Assembly: GCF_013139515.1 (NCBI RefSeq)
Contig: NZ_WTAR01000155.1
Coordinates: forward strand, 1 to 37,429
From: Lutibacter sp.
GTDB taxonomy: Bacteria > Bacteroidota > Bacteroidia > Flavobacteriales > Flavobacteriaceae
Length of the DNA: 37,429 nt
Direction of reading: 5' to 3'
The position numbers and the translations under genes were made by a program. Position 1 is the stretch's first letter. Each line of letters begins with the position of its first letter. Below the pieces are notes generated by a model, which saw only the letters and a list, made by a program, of their open reading frames with translations, searched no databases and was not told the origin of the DNA. This document shows positions 33,182 through 37,429 of this stretch, piece after piece.

Positions 33182-34681
33182 TTAATTCAAAATAATAGTT
33201 TGAATAGCGTGTGCTGGTATGCTTAAATTTGATGTTTTACCCTCAAGAGTTAACATATAATTTACAGGTTGATTACTTTCGTTTAAAGCTACAATTACAA
33301 TACTTTCATCGGTATTTAAAAAGGCTGTTGCAATTAATTTATTTGAAGTTGTTCCTGAAGATATTCTTTTAGCTCCTGGTCTTATAAATTTTGAAAAGTG
33401 ACCAATATAATAATAGGAATTCGTGAAAGTTAATTCGTTAGTTTGTGTATTTCCGTGAACCGGTGCAAAACAAAGGTTCCCAACATGATTTGGACCTCCT
33501 GTTTCATCTAGCAAAATATTCCAATCTGTCCAAGCTACTGTTCCATTATTAAAATCATTAATCATAGCTTTTCCGTAACGTTCAGCCAATTTGGGATCGT
33601 TAATTCTTTCCCAGCTATAAGATTCATTAGTACCTTCGGTAAATATTAAATTTTTATCAGGAAATGCTTCATTAACTTTAGCAACATTATTATACATTGG
33701 TATACCGTCTTTCCAATCTTCATACCAATGAAAACCCATTCCCCAAACATATTTATTTGCTTCTGGGTCACTTAAAATTACTTGCGCTCTTTCAAATAAT
33801 AAATCTCTATTATGATCCCAAGCTATAATTTTTTTATCTCCTAATTCTTCTTTTTCAAGTGTTGGACCTAAATAATTTTTTAAAAAATCACGTTCTTCTT
33901 CAGCCGTATAAATACAAGATTCCCAACGCTGAACAGCCATTGGTTCATTTTGAATAGTTAAACCCCAAATTGGTACTCCTTCCTTTTCATAAGCTTTTAT
34001 AAATTTTGCATAATAATTTGCCCAAGGCTGATGAAATTCAGGTTTTAATTTACCCCCTTGCAACATATTATTATTAGTTTTCATAAATGCAGGCGGACTC
34101 CAAGGACTTGCGTACATAGTTAATTCCCCTCCTGCAGCTGCAATTGCTTTTTTTGTAAATGGAATTCTAAATTGTTTATCGTGACTAATGTTGAAGGTTT
34201 CTAATTCTTTATCTCCCTCTTCAATATATGTGTAGCTTTCGCTTGAAAAATCGCAACTATGAATAATGGTTCTTGCTAAAGTATAACCAATTCCTTTATC
34301 AACACTATAATATGCTTCCATAAAATGGTCCTGATTTTCTTTTGAAAGTTTATAAAATGTTTCAGCAGATGCATCAGTTAATGCAGCACCAATACCTAAA
34401 AAAGTTTGAAATTGTTTTGATGGAGATACTAAAATAGAAACTTCAGTTTCTAATGGTTGTTTAAAATCTGAAAATATTACTTCTCCTGTTAACTGTAATT
34501 TAGTATCATCTAATGCTCTTGTAGTGTATACTTTACTTTTAGTAATTTTAGTTGTATTAGAATTTTGAGAAATTGTATTTTGCATAACTACTTTATTTTT
34601 GGTATGCTGGTTACAACTACTTACTAAAAATTGAGTTATTAAAAAAAAAGGAATGATTTTAATGTAACTATTATAATTCAT
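33182..34681 (-). CDS. GH30 beta-1,6-glucanase / glucosylceramidase-type lipoprotein
   Basis: The 499-aa protein has an SPII signal (FFLITQFLVSSC, Cys23). The GH30 (beta/alpha)8 barrel with its side beta-domain follows. Landmarks are FQTFLGIGAALTDASAETF, MYASPWSPPAFMKTNNNML, LTIQNEPMAVQRWESC with acid/base Glu246, and LIFTEGTNESYSWERI with nucleophile Glu349. The C-terminal beta-domain ends YMLTLEGKTSNLSIPAHAIQTIILN. In laminarin loci GH30 removes the beta-1,6-linked side glucose or cuts beta-1,6-glucan, which gives the beta-1,3 enzymes access. It is the first gene after the terminator behind GH16 and therefore the probable start of an eleven-gene unit running to GH3. Confidence 0.94.
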   Translation of the reverse strand: MNYNSYIKIIPFFLITQFLVSSCNQHTKNKVVMQNTISQNSNTTKITKSKVYTTRALDDTKLQLTGEVIFSDFKQPLETEVSILVSPSKQFQTFLGIGAALTDASAETFYKLSKENQDHFMEAYYSVDKGIGYTLARTIIHSCDFSSESYTYIEEGDKELETFNISHDKQFRIPFTKKAIAAAGGELTMYASPWSPPAFMKTNNNMLQGGKLKPEFHQPWANYYAKFIKAYEKEGVPIWGLTIQNEPMAVQRWESCIYTAEEERDFLKNYLGPTLEKEELGDKKIIAWDHNRDLLFERAQVILSDPEANKYVWGMGFHWYEDWKDGIPMYNNVAKVNEAFPDKNLIFTEGTNESYSWERINDPKLAERYGKAMINDFNNGTVAWTDWNILLDETGGPNHVGNLCFAPVHGNTQTNELTFTNSYYYIGHFSKFIRPGAKRISSGTTSNKLIATAFLNTDESIVIVALNESNQPVNYMLTLEGKTSNLSIPAHAIQTIILN

Positions 34682-34710
34682 TTTACAGTTTTACTTGTTA
34701 GTAACATATT

Positions 34711-34718
34711 CAAAAGTA
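34711..34718 (-). promoter_or_regulatory. Possible -7 box for the GH30-GH3 operon
   Basis: On the minus strand TACTTTTG matches TAnnTTTG. It lies about 30 nt before the GH30 ATG (34681) and downstream of the terminator at 34805-34855. I see no TTTG at the proper -33 distance, so the promoter is weak or activator-dependent, if real. Confidence 0.35.
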
Positions 34719-34804
34719 AGCTCCATTACTGAAATATATTTGTACTATTTTGTCATAAAAACAACCTTTTATATAACTATATAGTACTTTATAATATTTT
34801 TAAG

Positions 34805-34855
34805 TAAAAAAAATTAAAAGGCTAGTAATTTGAAGTACTAACCTTTTAATTTAAT
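34805..34855 (-). terminator. Rho-independent terminator after GH16
   Basis: On the minus strand AAATTAAAAGGTTAGTA pairs with TACTAGCCTTTTAATTT (one mismatched pair inside the stem) around an 8-nt loop, followed by a run of T. It lies 8 nt past the GH16 stop and splits the PUL into an upstream unit (SGBP-GH16) and a downstream unit starting at GH30. Confidence 0.8.
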
Positions 34856-34862
34856 TCAATAA

Positions 34863-36545
34863 TTATTGGTAAACTTTTACGTACTCAATTTCCATTACAT
34901 CTTCTGTAAATGCAGGATCAATAGTTCCACCAAGAGAGCCTCCCATGGCAACGTTAAAAATCATAAAGAAATCTTTATCATAAAATGGTAAATCAGCATT
35001 ATTAGCCATCTCTACAACTTTCACATTGTCAACAAGTACTTGTATTGATTCTTCAGTCCATTCAAGAGAATACACATGAAACTCAGTAGTTGCATTTGAT
35101 ATTGCTGCAGTTTCTCCATACATTGCATTTGCTAAATCAGTTGTATTCCACCAATGAAATGTTCCTAAAGTATTATTTTTATCATCTCCTAATTGTTCCA
35201 TAATATCAATTTCTCCACATTGTGGCCAACCAACATCAGTAAAATTAGAGCCTAACATCCATAATGCAGGCCAAGTTCCTTGAGCTGCAGGTAGTTTTGC
35301 ACTTATGTCAACTCTACCATATTTAAAATCATATAGACCTTGTGTTTTTAATCTTGCTGAAGTATAGCCTCCGCTACCATCTGCTTTTGCTATAATTTTA
35401 AGAACACCACCTTCAATAATCACATTTTCAGCATTATCAGTATAGGTTTGTGCCTCTCCATTACCCCAGCCACCTGCGCCAAGATCGTATGTCCATTTTG
35501 CTACATCTGGGGCTCCAGCTGTTTCAAAATCGTCAGACCATACTAAATTTGTGAATTCAGAGCCTCCTTGTACAGGTTTTGTTGAAGTAAATAATTGGTA
35601 CCATGCAGCACCACTACCACTTGCTGAATTTTCTATAATTCTAACTCGCATGTAATTTTCATCTATAGAAATAATATCATAAGTACTTGTACCAGCATTC
35701 CAACCCATAAATCCACCATCTGAAATCTCAAAAGACGTACCTCTATAAGGTACTTCATTATAAGAACCTTCTAATGCTGCTTTAGATCCAGACGGAAACA
35801 AGGCAACATTTTTAACGCCATACATATCAGTGGCAACAGTATCATCATGACAAGCATCACCGTCAACACCTATAAAACCTGCATAAGTTCCAGGAATAAA
35901 TGCCGGACCTGCTGTTTGTTCAAATGTTATACCCTCAGCTGTTTTTGTAAATACAAATTCATCATCATACATACATCCTTTTTCTTCATCCCAAGCTTCA
36001 ATACCATCCCACCAAGATTCATATGCAAATTCTCCATTACCGTAATCATCATAAGCTGTACCCATACCAACATGTAGTGGTAAATCAGCTGCCCAATACC
36101 ATTTTTTACCTTCACCTATAATACCTCCACTTAAAATATTTTCAGCTTCTACATCTGAAAATGAACTGTAAACTGTAACATCAATTGAAGTAGTTGATGT
36201 AACTCCTCCTGTTCCAATTGCACTTACAATTACAGTAAAGTTATTTACTCCAACTTTAGTATATCTATGTGTTATAACACCAGAAGGTACCACTTCACTA
36301 GAACCATCTCCAAAATTAAAATTATAGCTTATCACATTATTGGCCGTTGTTGTAAATGTTACAAAACCACTACCATCTCCATTTTCAAACTCAGGATTAT
36401 TTAAATCCTGCCCAACAATTACTGGGTCTGCTATTTGAACATTTGAGGGAGCAATTAGATCCCCCAATTTGTAGTTATCCTCTTCACAACTAACAAAAAA
36501 TGCCAGTGTAAGGAAAAGACCAATTATATATTTTATATTTTTCAT
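34863..36545 (-). CDS. GH16 laminarinase lipoprotein with PKD and lipocalin-like modules
   Basis: The 560-aa protein has an SPII signal (MKNIKYIIGLFLTLAFFVSC, Cys20), a PKD domain (about 35-130, with NFNFGDGSSEVVPSGVITHRY), a central module (about 136-320) and a GH16 domain (about 330-560). The GH16 catalytic motif is CGEIDIMEQLG, with nucleophile Glu445, Asp447 and acid/base Glu450. WPALWMLGSNF and the C-terminal MEIEYVKVYQ are also typical of laminarinases. It is an endo-beta-1,3-glucanase, probably displayed on the cell surface. The central module shares its pattern (GF.GW...TYDI followed by a Trp) with the gene just upstream. It starts 18 nt after that gene and is followed by a terminator. 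Confidence 0.95.
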   Translation of the reverse strand: MKNIKYIIGLFLTLAFFVSCEEDNYKLGDLIAPSNVQIADPVIVGQDLNNPEFENGDGSGFVTFTTTANNVISYNFNFGDGSSEVVPSGVITHRYTKVGVNNFTVIVSAIGTGGVTSTTSIDVTVYSSFSDVEAENILSGGIIGEGKKWYWAADLPLHVGMGTAYDDYGNGEFAYESWWDGIEAWDEEKGCMYDDEFVFTKTAEGITFEQTAGPAFIPGTYAGFIGVDGDACHDDTVATDMYGVKNVALFPSGSKAALEGSYNEVPYRGTSFEISDGGFMGWNAGTSTYDIISIDENYMRVRIIENSASGSGAAWYQLFTSTKPVQGGSEFTNLVWSDDFETAGAPDVAKWTYDLGAGGWGNGEAQTYTDNAENVIIEGGVLKIIAKADGSGGYTSARLKTQGLYDFKYGRVDISAKLPAAQGTWPALWMLGSNFTDVGWPQCGEIDIMEQLGDDKNNTLGTFHWWNTTDLANAMYGETAAISNATTEFHVYSLEWTEESIQVLVDNVKVVEMANNADLPFYDKDFFMIFNVAMGGSLGGTIDPAFTEDVMEIEYVKVYQ

Positions 36546-36563
36546 TTTTTATTGTTTTTTTAA

Positions 36564-37429
36564 TTATTGAATAAATAATACATCATCAAAGTAATATATT
36601 TTCTCACCAGTTGTTGCTCCATCAGTACCAAAATTGAAAAAGATAGATGCCTTGTTATAAACCCAACCATTATTTAAACCAACGCTTAAAAGCTCTGTTC
36701 CAGTTGCTTGATTCGTAAAATCAAACTCTAAAGTTTCCCAACCTCCTGATACGGTAGTGTTAACCTCTGTTTCACAGGTATGTGTAACATCATTTGCATC
36801 TTCAATTTTCAAACGTATTGGTGTACCAGCGTCTGGCGACCAAACACGAACTGTCATTTTAGAATTAGTTAATGTAATAGGAATATTTGTTGCAAAACCG
36901 GCATCAGTACCAATTGTAGTACCTGCCCAAAGCGGTGCTGAGGTAGGTTTTATAACTTTCACTATCATGTTATTAGCATCGTTAGGATCTACAATAAGCT
37001 CAGAAATGTTATCTCCAAAATCAGTTAGTGTATAATCTACAGTTGAGCTTTCAAAATCTACCGGAAAATCTATTTGAGTTCCAGTTTCTCCTCCACCGCC
37101 AGTACTAGAACCTTCTCTTACTAACTTGAATGACCAAAATACTCCTGTACCAGTTTCAATAACTAAGTTCATCGTATTGTCGTTATCTGATAAAACTATA
37201 TCATATGTAATAGAAGTTGGGACACTAACTGCATCTAGTTCTCCTGCATTGTTTGCCTTTGGAATTCCTAAATAGGCTCCTGTACCATTAATAGTTACTT
37301 TACCTCCAACTGCATCATAGCTATAAGTTGCAACAGCTGTTCCATCATGAGGGGCTACTGGAGCTCCACAAGCATCTGCAGTTCCTTGCCAAGCTTCAAG
37401 CCAAGTATCAGCTCCAAGAACATTGCTAA
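36564..37429 (-). CDS. PUL surface glycan-binding-type protein (partial, N-terminus outside window)
   Basis: The frame stays open from the right edge to the stop at 36564, giving at least 288 residues. The ATG at 37172 is internal and not the start, since coding sequence (NVLGADTWLEAWQGTADACG... to YDIVLSDNDT) continues across it. The visible part has a module ending FWSFKLVREGSS, a Gly-rich linker, and a CBM4/9-like jelly-roll (about 36564-37080) with FDFTNQATG and KIYYFDDVLFIQ at the end. No catalytic residues are seen. It is probably an outer-membrane lipoprotein that binds beta-glucan beside SusC/SusD, whose genes should lie off the right edge. It precedes GH16 by 18 nt. Confidence 0.8.
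   Translation of the reverse strand, partial: SNVLGADTWLEAWQGTADACGAPVAPHDGTAVATYSYDAVGGKVTINGTGAYLGIPKANNAGELDAVSVPTSITYDIVLSDNDNTMNLVIETGTGVFWSFKLVREGSSTGGGGETGTQIDFPVDFESSTVDYTLTDFGDNISELIVDPNDANNMIVKVIKPTSAPLWAGTTIGTDAGFATNIPITLTNSKMTVRVWSPDAGTPIRLKIEDANDVTHTCETEVNTTVSGGWETLEFDFTNQATGTELLSVGLNNGWVYNKASIFFNFGTDGATTGEKIYYFDDVLFIQ

Noticed and set aside
36757-37035. Plus-strand ORF of 92 codons inside the binding-protein gene
   Set aside because: It is antisense to a well-formed coding region with domain-like sequence and has no recognisable product.
1-37429. CRISPR array, tRNA/rRNA, insertion sequence or phage genes
   Set aside because: No regularly spaced repeats, no cloverleaf-like sequence and no transposase, integrase or phage protein was seen on either strand.

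Overview
The window looks like chromosomal DNA of a marine-type flavobacterium (Bacteroidota). The DNA is very AT-rich and genes lack clear Shine-Dalgarno sites. A few promoters fit the Bacteroidota pattern (TTTG near -33, TAnnTTTG near -7). The gene families are typical of that phylum: many SPII lipoproteins, LytS/LytTR signalling, and a polysaccharide utilisation locus (PUL). No RNA gene, CRISPR array, insertion sequence or prophage was seen.

Region 1 (1-4980) is housekeeping. It holds the 3' end of an unrecognised gene, then a leftward surE - small membrane protein - 27-codon ORF - lpxB cluster, and a divergent rightward tail-specific protease (prc/ctp).

Region 2 (5040-17135, rightward) is an accessory envelope/signalling block. 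It encodes an Lgt paralogue with an altered signature, a probable lipoprotein with three MopE-type acidic repeats, a small lipoprotein, a propeller-type LytS-like sensor kinase overlapping a LytTR response regulator, and two large secreted proteins (825 and 1146 aa) that share a Cys-rich C-terminal module. Two control regions stand out. Ahead of the Lgt paralogue lie two 15-bp direct repeats exactly 21 bp apart, the geometry used by LytTR regulators, followed by a TAGGTTTG -7 box that overlaps a 12+1+12 inverted repeat. Ahead of the 825-aa gene is a perfect 26-bp palindrome. This block is the best candidate for an undescribed system: an Lgt paralogue with its own substrate, metal-binding-like surface lipoprotein, LytTR circuit and secreted partner proteins.

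Region 3 (17180-37429, leftward) is a laminarin / mixed beta-1,3(1,6)-glucan PUL. In transcription order it holds a glycan-binding-type protein (5' end outside the window), a GH16 laminarinase, a strong terminator, then eleven closely spaced genes: GH30, sugar-porter MFS, clan GH-A lipoprotein, GH149-type beta-1,3-glucan phosphorylase, a second clan GH-A lipoprotein, GPH-family MFS, two GH17 proteins without signal peptides, a GH17 lipoprotein, a CotH-kinase lipoprotein and a GH3 beta-glucosidase. The susC/susD genes are expected beyond the right edge. The logic is surface cleavage and debranching (GH16, GH30, GH17 lipoprotein, GH3), inner-membrane import by two different MFS carriers, and cytoplasmic breakdown by phosphorolysis and possibly the two cytosolic GH17 proteins. 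A CotH kinase inside such a locus is unusual.

Regions 2 and 3 converge on a perfect 34-bp palindromic terminator.
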